Of a DNA stretch of 64,000 bases, positions 18,097 to 26,729 are shown one piece after another. Below the pieces are notes generated by a model. It saw only the letters and a program-made list of their open reading frames with translations. It did not search any database and was not told the DNA's origin. Position 1 is the stretch's first letter. The number at the start of each line of letters is the position of its first letter. A program made the position numbers and the translations under genes. The DNA comes from Candidatus Kapaibacterium sp. (GTDB taxonomy: Bacteria; Bacteroidota; Ignavibacteria; Kapaibacteriales; UBA2268), in contig CP058732.1 in NCBI GenBank assembly GCA_013414795.1, positions 980,501 to 1,044,500 of the forward strand. The letters run 5' to 3'.

Positions 18097-19119
18097 TCAT
18101 TCAATCACTTCAACTTCAAAATCGAGGTGAATTCCAAAAGTCTCATAAACTTCGTTTTGAATCATCCTTGCAAAATTAAGAATTTCCCTACCCGAATTGA
18201 CACCATAATTAATTATTACAAGGGCGTGGCGTTCGTAGGTTCCAACGTTTCCAACTCTTTTGCCTTTCCATCCTACTTTTTCTATAAGCCAGCCAGCGGG
18301 TATCTTATATTTTCCTTCCCCTAATTCAAAGGAAGGAACATCGTCGAATTTTTGCTTGATAATTTCAAGAGTTTCGCCATTCACAACTGGATTTTTGAAG
18401 AAAGAACCAGCATTGGGAAGTTTCTCAATATCTGGGAGTTTTGAACTCCGAATTTTGCAAACCTGGTCGAAAACATATTTCGGGTCGGGCTTAATAAAAG
18501 GAAATTTTTGAACCAACTTCTTCAACTCTGGATAGGAAAGATTTACATTTGGTTTTCGACTTAACTTAAAAATTCCAGAAGTAATAATGAACCTACCTCG
18601 CAATTCTGTCTTAAAAATCGAGGTTCTGTATCCAAATTTACAATCATCGTTCGATAGTACTAAAAATTCCCCGCTGGTGGTATCAATCCCACGAACTTCG
18701 TGAACGAACTCTTTCACTTCTACGCCGTAAGCCCCAATATTTTGTGTGATAGCCCCGCCAATTGTACCAGGTATTAAAGCCAAATTTTCCAAGCCATAGT
18801 ATTTGTTGTTTAAAGAGATTTCAACAAATTTGTGCCAATTCATTCCAGCGTCAACTTCGAGAAGAACAAATTTCTTGTTGCTTTCAACGATTCGAATACT
18901 TCTATTTGCAAGATGGACAACAATTCCCTCGAAGTCCTTGGCAAAAAGAGTATTTGAACCACCACCAAGAATAAATCTTTTGGAACTTTGAAAGGCATTC
19001 GTTTCGAGGATTTCGGGAATTTGATATTCATTCAAAACTTCGGTGAAATACTTTGCACGGCAATCAACAGCAAAAGTATTTTTATCCTTAAGCGAAACAT
19101 TTTCCAAAATTTTAATCAT
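18097..19119 (-). CDS. murB: UDP-N-acetylenolpyruvoylglucosamine reductase
   Basis: MurB reduces the enolpyruvyl group of UDP-GlcNAc to give UDP-MurNAc in peptidoglycan synthesis, using FAD and NADPH. At 340 residues it is an E. coli-like type I enzyme: NTFAVDCRAKYF at the N-terminus, the FAD-binding LGGGSNTLF, and LALIPGTIGGAITQNIGAYG. GYRTSIFK, the catalytic-Ser stretch NAGSFFKNP, and IPAGWLIEKVGWKG follow. No other mur gene lies nearby. The kinase gene starts 59 nt downstream. Confidence 0.96.
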   Translation of the reverse strand: MIKILENVSLKDKNTFAVDCRAKYFTEVLNEYQIPEILETNAFQSSKRFILGGGSNTLFAKDFEGIVVHLANRSIRIVESNKKFVLLEVDAGMNWHKFVEISLNNKYYGLENLALIPGTIGGAITQNIGAYGVEVKEFVHEVRGIDTTSGEFLVLSNDDCKFGYRTSIFKTELRGRFIITSGIFKLSRKPNVNLSYPELKKLVQKFPFIKPDPKYVFDQVCKIRSSKLPDIEKLPNAGSFFKNPVVNGETLEIIKQKFDDVPSFELGEGKYKIPAGWLIEKVGWKGKRVGNVGTYERHALVIINYGVNSGREILNFARMIQNEVYETFGIHLDFEVEVIE

Positions 19120-19237
19120 AAGATGACCAAATTAGAAAATTTCGAGCAAACAATTGGTCAAGAACCCAATTAACTTCGTTGCAAAACTCCGAAAACGTCT
19201 TACTATGAAATAAATTTAACAAATTAAGGCATATGTT

Positions 19238-19270
19238 TTTGACAATTGCAAATAAAATTTATTAATTTTG
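19238..19270 (+). promoter_or_regulatory. Bacteroidota-type promoter of the HsdR_N-DUF5655 gene
   Basis: TTTG at 19238-19241 is followed after 21 nt by TAATTTTG at 19263-19270, matching the Bacteroidota -33 TTTG and -7 TAnnTTTG pattern. The start codon is 30 nt downstream with AAAGGA before it. Confidence 0.6.
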
Positions 19271-19300
19271 TACAAGATTTTATATTTAAAGGAATTGCAA

Positions 19301-20404
19301 ATGGATGAGTTATTGAATGAAGTTCAGATTTTAAAGGAAAAAGTTAAGCAGTTGAAAGACAAAATGATAGGCGAAGCACAAACCAAAGAATGGCTTATCC
19401 GACCATTTTTCGAGAAATTAGGCTGGGATTTTTCAAATCCCAATGACGTCTTGCCAGAAGACGATGACTCGACTGGGAAAAGAGCAGATTACGCTTTTTT
19501 AGTTAATAATTCAAAAAAACTTTTGGTCGAAGCAAAATCTTTAAGCAATCCACTTACCGACGAAAAAATGATTAAAGAAAAAATTAATTATTGTAACAAT
19601 TCGGGTGTACATTTTTTGGTGATAACAAATGGCGAGTTATACAAAGTATTTTACACTGAACTAAAAGGGCAAGGAAGCGAAAAATTGCTCTTTGGTTTCT
19701 CCTTGTCGGATAATATCAATTTGAATTTAATCCAACTCTTGTCCAAAGAGGCATTATCGGAGGACAAACTACTCGCTTTTGCCGAAAATTTTAAAAAACG
19801 GAAAGAAATACAATATGCATTGGAAAACTTGTTCGCCAACGGTGACATTAAGTTAGTTAATCTCATAAACAACACAATCAAGGAAAAATTTGGACACATT
19901 TACCCCAAAGATGTTATATTAGAAAATCTTGAAAAAATTGAGATAAAATTTAAAGATTTAGAATCGACATTAACTGTAAACCAAGTTGAAACGAAAAATA
20001 AAATTCCTATCGAGGTAAAAGAGACTGATGATGTTAAAGAATACAAGCCATTGAAAACGGAGTGGGTGCAAAGTTACTCTTTATATAATAAATTTATCGA
20101 AAGACTCCGTGAAAAAAATTTTGATTTTCATATCACCAATAGAAAACACTATTTGAAAATCACGAAAAATCAAGAAACAATATGTAATATTGTACAACAC
20201 AAAGATTTCTTAAAATTTTATTTTACCACAGATTATAAGTCAATCCTAAATTTAATACCAAATGAATTAATTCAATCTAAACAGATTCGAGATGTTAGCA
20301 AAATAGGTCACTGGGGAACTGCTGACACTGAATTTAATGTCAAAAACGAAAAAGATTTAGACTATGCAATAAAGATTTTCGAATTTGTTTATTCCACAAA
20401 ATAG
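19301..20404 (+). CDS. Solitary HsdR_N-type nuclease-like protein with DUF5655 domain
   Basis: A 367-residue protein. After a short coiled start, residues 25-170 resemble the type I restriction R-subunit N-terminal domain: AQTKEWLIRPFFEKLGWDF, then RADYAF with Asp63 and LLVEAKS with Glu77 and Lys79, forming a PD-(D/E)xK arrangement. ITNGELYKVF is also typical of HSDR_N proteins. The C-terminal 110 residues match DUF5655, ending with RDVSKIGHWGTAD and DLDYAIKIFEF. No helicase, HsdM or HsdS gene lies nearby, so it is not a type I system. ATG 19301 has an AAAGGA ribosome site. The role may be nucleic-acid binding or cleavage; the target is unknown. Confidence 0.8.
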   Translation: MDELLNEVQILKEKVKQLKDKMIGEAQTKEWLIRPFFEKLGWDFSNPNDVLPEDDDSTGKRADYAFLVNNSKKLLVEAKSLSNPLTDEKMIKEKINYCNNSGVHFLVITNGELYKVFYTELKGQGSEKLLFGFSLSDNINLNLIQLLSKEALSEDKLLAFAENFKKRKEIQYALENLFANGDIKLVNLINNTIKEKFGHIYPKDVILENLEKIEIKFKDLESTLTVNQVETKNKIPIEVKETDDVKEYKPLKTEWVQSYSLYNKFIERLREKNFDFHITNRKHYLKITKNQETICNIVQHKDFLKFYFTTDYKSILNLIPNELIQSKQIRDVSKIGHWGTADTEFNVKNEKDLDYAIKIFEFVYSTK

Positions 20405-20505
20405 TTTTGCTATCTAAAATTTATTTTTTAATTTGTAACTCTTTTTAAAATATTTTTTACATTTTTCCGTTACCAAAATGCGAATAAATTGTAAGGTATT
20501 GAGCA

Positions 20506-20823
20506 ATGAGATTTAAAAAGACAATTAATCCAATTCTGGTTCGAATGAAGGAAACAGAAAAAGGCGTTCTCTACGAGTCCATTGTTGCAATGGGCAAGCG
20601 TGCTCGTCAAATCAACGACCTTTTGAAGCAAGAACTCCACACTCGCCTTGCCGAAGTTATGACCTCCGCTGAAACTGGCGAAACAAACTTCGAGCAGTAC
20701 TCAATTAGCAAAGAATTCGAGAAAATCCCCAAACCCACCATCATCGCAATGGAAGAACTTTACGAAGATAAACTAACATACCAAATCCCCGAAGAGAAAA
20801 AGCAAACGTTCGATCGGGAATAA
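20506..20823 (+). CDS. rpoZ: DNA-directed RNA polymerase omega subunit (Rpb6-like)
   Basis: A 105-residue protein with the omega/Rpb6 core YESIVAMGKRARQIND (residues 24-39), the helix that clamps the beta' C-terminus. KPTIIAMEELYEDKLTY further on matches the conserved KPT.IA..E. motif. The long N-terminal extension is typical for Bacteroidota-type omega. It stands alone with its own terminator 17 nt downstream. Confidence 0.85.
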   Translation: MRFKKTINPILVRMKETEKGVLYESIVAMGKRARQINDLLKQELHTRLAEVMTSAETGETNFEQYSISKEFEKIPKPTIIAMEELYEDKLTYQIPEEKKQTFDRE

Positions 20824-20839
20824 TTTGTTTCTTTTCGAC

Positions 20840-20879
20840 AAGCCCCTTCCTCTATTAACGAGCGAAGGGGTTTACTTTT
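20840..20879 (+). terminator. Rho-independent terminator after rpoZ
   Basis: A GC-rich 10-bp stem (arms 20840-20849 and 20864-20873, one G-T pair, 14-nt loop) is followed by ACTTTTC. It lies 17 nt after the rpoZ stop and just before the convergent NUDIX gene. Confidence 0.8.
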
Positions 20880-20883
20880 CTTA

Positions 20884-21354
20884 TTAAAGTCTGTATTTGA
20901 ACATACTCTTATCTGCGTTGCGAAGAATGTAATCCCAAAAGTATTGCGTACCAATCTTGTGCGATGGTAAGGGGACTTTCTCAATGAATTCATCAAGTGT
21001 CAACCAAAGGAAATCCTCGTGTTCCGACGAGATGACTATGTTTTCAACATAATCAACTAAAACACCAAACACTGGCGAAGCGTTCACTTCGTTCTTGTAT
21101 GGGTCGAAAAATACAGCCACGAACGGAATTGTCCAAATCTCTTTTGCTTCGAGTCCAGTTTCTTCCTTAACCTCACGAATTGCACATTCTATTGCAGTTT
21201 CTTCCCCTTCGATTGTCCCAGTGATTGCCTGCCAAAGTCCTGGGTAAATTGGATTCTTCGAACTTCGCTTCAATGCAAGAAATTTATATTTCTGCAATTC
21301 ATCGACCCAAGCAGAGATATGCACTTGCACTGTATTAGAGCAAAAATTAACCAT
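20884..21354 (-). CDS. NUDIX hydrolase
   Basis: A 156-residue cytoplasmic pyrophosphohydrolase. The complete Nudix box is at about residues 45-67: GTIEGE, then E, then REVKEETGL, fitting Gx5Ex7REUXEEXGU for metal-dependent cleavage of nucleoside diphosphates linked to X. The flanks (KRSSKNPIYPGLWQAITG) resemble the NudB/dATP pyrophosphohydrolase group, but the substrate cannot be fixed. ATG 21354 is used; it overlaps the glycosyltransferase stop by 8 bp, so translation is probably coupled. Confidence 0.88.
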   Translation of the reverse strand: MVNFCSNTVQVHISAWVDELQKYKFLALKRSSKNPIYPGLWQAITGTIEGEETAIECAIREVKEETGLEAKEIWTIPFVAVFFDPYKNEVNASPVFGVLVDYVENIVISSEHEDFLWLTLDEFIEKVPLPSHKIGTQYFWDYILRNADKSMFKYRL

Positions 21355-22507
21355 TGAGTACCTTTTCGACAAATTTCAACAACTTTTGCTCATCGATTGC
21401 CCAGTTGTATTTTTCGCTTGCAAACTTTATTGCGTTTTGGCTCATTTCAACCCAATTGAACGAATCGACTGTTTGGAAAAAGTTTCGAATCGCCTCTCTC
21501 TCTATCGGCAGAGAAACCCCAGCCTTTGTCTCATCCACAAGTCGTTTTAAAGGCTTTGCCTCGGAACAAAGTATTGGTATTCCGACTGCAAGATAATCGA
21601 ACACTTTGTTATGGAGTGTATAATTGTTAAAATCGTTTGCTGGATAAGGAATCACACCAATGTCTGCACTTTGCAAGATTTGTGGCAAAGTTTCAAAGTC
21701 GTAATAGCCACTAAAGACTACATTTTTTGCTCCTTTTTCCTCGGCAATCTTCTCCAAATATGGAATACATTCTCCAGCTCCAGCAACCACAAACTGAAAT
21801 CCATCCATTGGATTTGCGAACTCGATGAAAAATCGTAGGAACTGGTCTATTGGTTTTTCAGTAGTATGATAGCCGTGGTGGAGGAACACTCTTGGTTTTG
21901 GATTTTGCTCTCTTTTGATTTTAGAGAATTGAGACAATTCTGGCGTGTTGTGAACAATTTCGATTTTCTGTTCGGGATACTTGTATTGTTGAACCAATCT
22001 ATCTTTTTGTTCATCACAAACAGTAATTATCCCATCGGAATATTGTATGCTTTCGGCTTCCCATTTGTCAACTAATGCAAAATTGTGCACCAGAAATCGA
22101 GTGAAAAAATTTTGATTGTACTTTCGCCAACTTTTGACAGCAGCGGGATAATGTTCAGCCATATCAATCAACACGGGAACAGTTTTTCCTTTTAGTGCTT
22201 TCTTGCTTGTTTTAACGAGGAAAATGTCTCGAACGATAACGACATCGGGTTTGAATTCGCTGAATATTTGCTTTAGACTTGACAGCCAGAACGGATTTTC
22301 TGGGAAGGGGATTGACAGCGAGAACGGTAAATTGACGCAAGCACGCCAGACTTTTAAATTTTTCCAAATTTCGATTTTCTCTTTTTCACCTTTCCAGCGA
22401 GCAACAACAAGAACCTCGTGCCCGTGATTTTGGAGTGAATTGCAAATCTTGATTAAACGTCCGTCCCAGGGGAATTTGCCTTTGAAAATGTAAATAACTT
22501 TAGCCAC
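21347..22507 (-). CDS. Glycosyltransferase family 4 protein
   Basis: A 386-residue GT-B enzyme with a GTG start. The N-terminus is KVIYIFKGKFPWDGRLIKI. The linker region has VHNTPELSQF, and the C-terminal donor domain includes VFLHHGYHTTEKPIDQFL, VFSGYYDFETLPQIL, and NYTLHNKVFDYLAVGIP with the catalytic-type Glu replaced by Asp in that loop (FDYL). It is in a tight minus-strand run with the DedA gene upstream and the NUDIX gene downstream. Donor sugar unknown. Confidence 0.82.
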   Translation of the reverse strand: MAKVIYIFKGKFPWDGRLIKICNSLQNHGHEVLVVARWKGEKEKIEIWKNLKVWRACVNLPFSLSIPFPENPFWLSSLKQIFSEFKPDVVIVRDIFLVKTSKKALKGKTVPVLIDMAEHYPAAVKSWRKYNQNFFTRFLVHNFALVDKWEAESIQYSDGIITVCDEQKDRLVQQYKYPEQKIEIVHNTPELSQFSKIKREQNPKPRVFLHHGYHTTEKPIDQFLRFFIEFANPMDGFQFVVAGAGECIPYLEKIAEEKGAKNVVFSGYYDFETLPQILQSADIGVIPYPANDFNNYTLHNKVFDYLAVGIPILCSEAKPLKRLVDETKAGVSLPIEREAIRNFFQTVDSFNWVEMSQNAIKFASEKYNWAIDEQKLLKFVEKVLNG

Positions 22508-22511
22508 TGAA

Positions 22512-23117
22512 TTATATAATGTACTTAATCACAACAAACCCACCAACAAGAAGGAGCAAAAATGCCAGCGTAAGTTTCTCAAAATATTTATCGATAAATG
22601 ATTTAACTGGGGGACCAAAAAAGTAGAACAAAGTTGCGACCAAAAAGAAACGAAGCCCTCTTCCGAAAAAAGATATAATCAAAAAAGGGACGAAACTTTG
22701 TTGCGTAGCACCAGCAGCAATCGTTGCTACTTTGTAAGGAATTGGAGTGAACGCAGCACCAGCGAGGAACCAATAGCCCACATCACTGTTAAATGTTGCA
22801 ACAACCTTTGCCCAAGCCTCGTGGAAATTATAAAAATCTATTATCTTAACACCAACCACTTCCATTAATGAGTAACCGATAAAATATCCCAAAACACCAC
22901 CCAAAGCGGAACCAATCGTACACCAAAGAGCAGAAACGTATGAACGCTTTGGAAAAGACAATGCCATTGCAATCAACAACACATCTGGCGGAATTGGAAA
23001 AAAAGAAGCCTCGGCAAAGGCAAAACCAAACAATGCCCAAAGCGAATATTTCGTTTGGGCGAAACTTTCCATCCATTCAGCAGTGCGTCGAAGAAATATA
23101 TTAATTTTCTGAATCAT
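22512..23117 (-). CDS. DedA/YqaA-family membrane protein (VTT domain)
   Basis: A 201-residue inner-membrane protein with about five hydrophobic segments. [22 protein letters not shown] and the re-entrant [18 protein letters not shown] mark the YqaA branch of the VTT/DedA superfamily. Several DedA proteins flip undecaprenyl phosphate or phosphatidylethanolamine; YqaA members are less well defined. Its ATG overlaps the accA stop (ATGA). Confidence 0.88.
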   Translation of the reverse strand: MIQKINIFLRRTAEWMESFAQTKYSLWALFGFAFAEASFFPIPPDVLLIAMALSFPKRSYVSALWCTIGSALGGVLGYFIGYSLMEVVGVKIIDFYNFHEAWAKVVATFNSDVGYWFLAGAAFTPIPYKVATIAAGATQQSFVPFLIISFFGRGLRFFLVATLFYFFGPPVKSFIDKYFEKLTLAFLLLLVGGFVVIKYII

Positions 23118-24079
23118 AATTCTTTCCAGACACCTTGACGATAGAATTTTTCTTTTCGCATCTTAACAAGTGTTTCAATATCAATTTTCATAAGATTATC
23201 GAGTTCCTCGGCAAGTACTTCTCGCATAATTTCGAACATTTGTTTGTGGTCTTTGTGAGCACCACCAAGTGGCTCGGGGACTATTCGGTCGATAACTTTG
23301 AGTTCGAGCAAATCTTTTGCCGTCAATTTCAAAGCCTCGGCTGCTTGTTCCTTGAAATCCCAACTTCGCCAAAGGATACTTGAACAAGATTCGGGAGAAA
23401 TCACACTGTACCAGGCATTTTCAAGCATAAGGATACGGTCGCCAACGCCAATACCAATTGCCCCACCGCTGGCACCTTCTCCAATGATAACGACAATAAT
23501 TGGAACCCGCAGTTTTGCCATAAGGAACAGATTTCGGGCTATTGCCTCGGCTTGACCACGCTCTTCTGCTTCCATACCTGGAAAGGCACCAGGAGTGTCC
23601 AGAAATGTAATTATAGGCTTGTTGAATTTTTCTGCTAACAAAAACAATCTGTGTGCCTTTCGATAGCCTTCGGGATTTGGCATACCAAAGTTACGATACA
23701 GATTGCTCTTTGTATCACGCCCTTTTTGATGACCAACAACAAGGATAGACTTTCCGTTGAACTTGGCAATACCACCAACGATTGCTGGGTCGTCTCGGAC
23801 AAGGCGGTCGCCGTGCAATTCGACAAAATCAGTGAATATATTGCTAATGTAGTCAAGAGTATAGGGTCGCTCGGGGTGGCGAGCAATTTGTACTCGTTGC
23901 CAGCGTGTAAGATTGTTATAAATTTGAACTTTAAGTTCAGTGATTTTATTCTGTAAAGTTTCGATTTCATTTTCAATATCGATAACTTCGCCAAGAGATT
24001 TCATCTCCTCGATTTTCTGTTCCAACTCGTAAATTGGCTTTTCAAAATCAAGAAGATACTTTGGTGGTGTTTTTTCCAT
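23114..24079 (-). CDS. accA: Acetyl-CoA carboxylase carboxyltransferase subunit alpha
   Basis: The alpha subunit of the carboxyltransferase that makes malonyl-CoA for fatty-acid synthesis. At 321 residues it has the normal family length. Features are the N-terminal helical segment, [20 protein letters not shown], and [21 protein letters not shown]. The oxyanion-hole [14 protein letters not shown] and [12 protein letters not shown] follow. accB and accC lie 32 kb away in this window; accD is not seen. The start overlaps the upstream glycosyltransferase by 32 bp. Confidence 0.96.
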   Translation of the reverse strand: MEKTPPKYLLDFEKPIYELEQKIEEMKSLGEVIDIENEIETLQNKITELKVQIYNNLTRWQRVQIARHPERPYTLDYISNIFTDFVELHGDRLVRDDPAIVGGIAKFNGKSILVVGHQKGRDTKSNLYRNFGMPNPEGYRKAHRLFLLAEKFNKPIITFLDTPGAFPGMEAEERGQAEAIARNLFLMAKLRVPIIVVIIGEGASGGAIGIGVGDRILMLENAWYSVISPESCSSILWRSWDFKEQAAEALKLTAKDLLELKVIDRIVPEPLGGAHKDHKQMFEIMREVLAEELDNLMKIDIETLVKMRKEKFYRQGVWKEL

Positions 24080-26006
24080 CTCTTCCTCTTTTATATTTAA
24101 ACAAAATCTCCAAATCGAGCAAAGGAGAATAGTTCTGCAAATAGAAATTATTCAACTTCTCTTTCATTCGTGGAGTTATTGCAAAGTTAGAACTTGCCTC
24201 GGATATTGTAATCAAAGGCTTTTTGGAATAAATATGCATATACTCCTTGTCCAAACCAACAAATGTCATTTTCCCAATCAATATGCCAACCAAATTTCCG
24301 ACTTTCCTTTTCTCTTTTTCAAAAAACAAAAATAAGAATGGAATCCCAATTGTAATTAACAACATCAAAAGTGTCAAATCGAAAACACGCTTGAAAAAAC
24401 GAAATCGAAACTTGAGCAAACGGTAATCGTCCAACAAATTTTTGTCCTTCATCAAACTTGAAATTAGGTCGGAAGCAAGTACATCTTCGTAACCTTGGGC
24501 ATAGTATATTTTAATTCTTTTCGTTTCAACTTTTTGCAATAAATCGAGAATTTCAATTTTAGAAATTCGTTCGTCGGTAAAAATTATTTCATTTATTTGG
24601 TAAACTTCCGCAAGATTTGGCAACTCATCCACGTTTCCAAGGACTGGAAGTTTGCTTGCATTTCGGTCAATATTGTCTAAAACAAAATTTCCCACAATCT
24701 CCAAATTTGTCGACTCGGTTTTTTCTAATGCCTCGATTATCGCTTCTGTTGTTGGATTGTAACCCACAAAGGCAATTCTTCTAACGGAATAGATACCCTT
24801 GTTCAAGTTGAATATTATTCTCGTAAGATTTGTTAGAACAAGAGTAAAACCAATAGTTAGCAACAAAACTCCACGACTGAATGCAAATTCTTTGAAAAAA
24901 TATGTTAGCGAAGACAACACAAAAAAAGAAATTAACAGAGCAAAAGAGGTATTCCAAATGTTGTGCCGAAACTCGAAATATTCCCCAGCGGAAACCATCG
25001 ACAGAAACACGACAAGGCTTAACACAATGAACACCGTCGGGTATGCATAGTCGGGGAAACTAAACATTTTGCCAAATCGAATCCAACTTGCCAAAAGAAG
25101 GGAAAAGTTTGCAAAAAGTAAATCCAGAACGACAAAAAGTATTTCTGTTTTGTAGGAAGAAACTTTTGCAAGAAGTTGCCGAAAGATTATTCCAGTTTTA
25201 ATCAAAAAAAGAAATATTTTAGATTTTCCAAAGTGCTTACGAGTGAAGATTTCCATCGATTTAAAGAAGTGAAAAGTGCTGTCGAATTCTCCACGCTTTG
25301 CACTTTGCCCTTTGTAATGAATAATAGAGGTAAACGGAACGTAGGCAACCTTCCAGCCAATTTTTTTAGCTCGAATGCATAAGTCCAAATCCTCTCCATA
25401 CATAAAGAAATCTGAATCGAAGCCACGAAGTTGAACAAAAACTTCACGACGGAGGAACATAAACGAACCGCTAATAGCGTCGACATAGGCAAATTCATCT
25501 TCTGGAAGGAAAGTTAAATTGTATCGCCCAAATAATTTACTTTTTGGAAAAAGCGTCTGCAAGCCAAAAAGTTTTGTGAAAGCGACCCAAGGAGTTGGAA
25601 TTCCTCGTCGACAAGCCAGTTGCAATGTTCCGTCGGGATTCAACACTTTACAGCCAGCAATACCAACCTCTGGGTTGCTTTCCATAAATTCGTACATCGT
25701 TTGCAATGTATCTTCTTGCAAAACAGTGTCGGGATTTAATAATAAAATATACTTCCCTTTAGCATTTTCAAAGCCAATGTTGTTTGCAAAACCAAAGCCA
25801 GTGTTTTTATTCAATGCAATAAGATTTACATTCGGAAAATTTTTTTGAATAAAGTCCAACGAATCGTCTTTGGAATTGTTATCAACGACTATTATTTCGA
25901 AAGTAAAAGTAGTTTTATTCGAAAGAATTGAGGTAATGCATTGGGCAAGATAATCTTTAACATTATAGTTCACAATTATTATTGAAAGTTCAAGTTGGGG
26001 ATTCAT
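24048..26006 (-). CDS. GT2 glycosyltransferase fused to a degenerate phosphoglycosyltransferase
   Basis: A 652-residue fusion. Residues 1-260 are a rhamnosyltransferase-like GT2 domain: [27 protein letters not shown], and [19 protein letters not shown] membrane block of four to five segments follows, then a Rossmann-like CoA_binding_3 region ([15 protein letters not shown]). The end resembles the cytoplasmic domain of WcaJ/WbaP phosphoglycosyltransferases: KRVFDLTLL at its start, [12 protein letters not shown] where GDMSLVGPRPE is usual, and [17 protein letters not shown] at the tail. The usual catalytic middle (QERVG...KFRTM and its Asp-Glu pair) is missing. I infer an active GT2 half and an inactive tail that may anchor or dock. 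It lies between dpm1-like and accA genes. Confidence 0.8.
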   Translation of the reverse strand: MNPQLELSIIIVNYNVKDYLAQCITSILSNKTTFTFEIIVVDNNSKDDSLDFIQKNFPNVNLIALNKNTGFGFANNIGFENAKGKYILLLNPDTVLQEDTLQTMYEFMESNPEVGIAGCKVLNPDGTLQLACRRGIPTPWVAFTKLFGLQTLFPKSKLFGRYNLTFLPEDEFAYVDAISGSFMFLRREVFVQLRGFDSDFFMYGEDLDLCIRAKKIGWKVAYVPFTSIIHYKGQSAKRGEFDSTFHFFKSMEIFTRKHFGKSKIFLFLIKTGIIFRQLLAKVSSYKTEILFVVLDLLFANFSLLLASWIRFGKMFSFPDYAYPTVFIVLSLVVFLSMVSAGEYFEFRHNIWNTSFALLISFFVLSSLTYFFKEFAFSRGVLLLTIGFTLVLTNLTRIIFNLNKGIYSVRRIAFVGYNPTTEAIIEALEKTESTNLEIVGNFVLDNIDRNASKLPVLGNVDELPNLAEVYQINEIIFTDERISKIEILDLLQKVETKRIKIYYAQGYEDVLASDLISSLMKDKNLLDDYRLLKFRFRFFKRVFDLTLLMLLITIGIPFLFLFFEKEKRKVGNLVGILIGKMTFVGLDKEYMHIYSKKPLITISEASSNFAITPRMKEKLNNFYLQNYSPLLDLEILFKYKRGRDGKNTTKVSS

Positions 26007-26012
26007 CACAAA

Positions 26013-26726
26013 TCAAAGACACTTGAAAATTTTGCAAAGTTTCAATTTCCAAACAAGGAAAATGGCTTCGAGGATAATCTTTTTGTTCATTTTGGAAACA
26101 CCATTCATTCGGTCGACGAAAACTATTGGAATTTCTTTAATTCTTAATCCTTTTGCCCAGAAACGGAAATTCATTTCAATTTGAAATCCATAGCCATTGG
26201 TTTTGACTTTGTCCAAGTCTATTTGTCTTAAAGCACTTGCACGGAAGCATTTGAAACCGCCAGTTGCGTCTTTTACTGGCATTCCAGTGATTACTCGAGT
26301 GTAAAAATTGGCAAAATAACTCAAAATTAAGCGTTTCAATGGCCAATTGATAACGTTAACACCAGTCAAGTAGCGAGAACCAATAACTAAATCTGCGTCT
26401 TCGATTGCTTCCAAAAAACGAGGTATGTCTTCTGGATTGTGCGAAAAGTCAGCATCCATTTCAAAAATCACTTCAAAATCCTTTGAAAGAGCATATTTAA
26501 ATCCTTCGATGTAAGCAGTGCCAAGTCCCAATTTGCCAGTCCGCTTTATCAAATGCAAACGACTATCGCTTTTCATCAACTGTTCAACGATATTTGCAGT
26601 GCCATCGGGAGAATTATCGTCAACAATTAAAATGTTTATTTCTGGAGCAATTGAAAAAATTTTCTTAATTAACTTTTCAATATTTTCCGATTCGTTGTAA
26701 GTTGGGATAACAATAATTGCTTTCAT
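26013..26726 (-). CDS. Polyprenol monophosphomannose synthase-like GT2 (Dpm1)
   Basis: A 237-residue GT2 enzyme with the Dpm1 signature set: VIPTYNESENIEKLI at the N-terminus, DDNSPDGTANIV for nucleotide binding, GLGTAYIEGFKYA, and EMDADFSHNPEDIP with the metal-binding Asp pair. DATGGFKCFRASAL and YGFQIEMNFR follow. It lacks the C-terminal membrane segments of some homologues. It likely charges undecaprenyl phosphate with mannose or a similar sugar for glycan assembly. The fused GT2 gene starts 6 nt downstream, suggesting a shared pathway. Confidence 0.88.
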   Translation of the reverse strand: MKAIIVIPTYNESENIEKLIKKIFSIAPEINILIVDDNSPDGTANIVEQLMKSDSRLHLIKRTGKLGLGTAYIEGFKYALSKDFEVIFEMDADFSHNPEDIPRFLEAIEDADLVIGSRYLTGVNVINWPLKRLILSYFANFYTRVITGMPVKDATGGFKCFRASALRQIDLDKVKTNGYGFQIEMNFRFWAKGLRIKEIPIVFVDRMNGVSKMNKKIILEAIFLVWKLKLCKIFKCL

Positions 26727-26729
26727 AAC

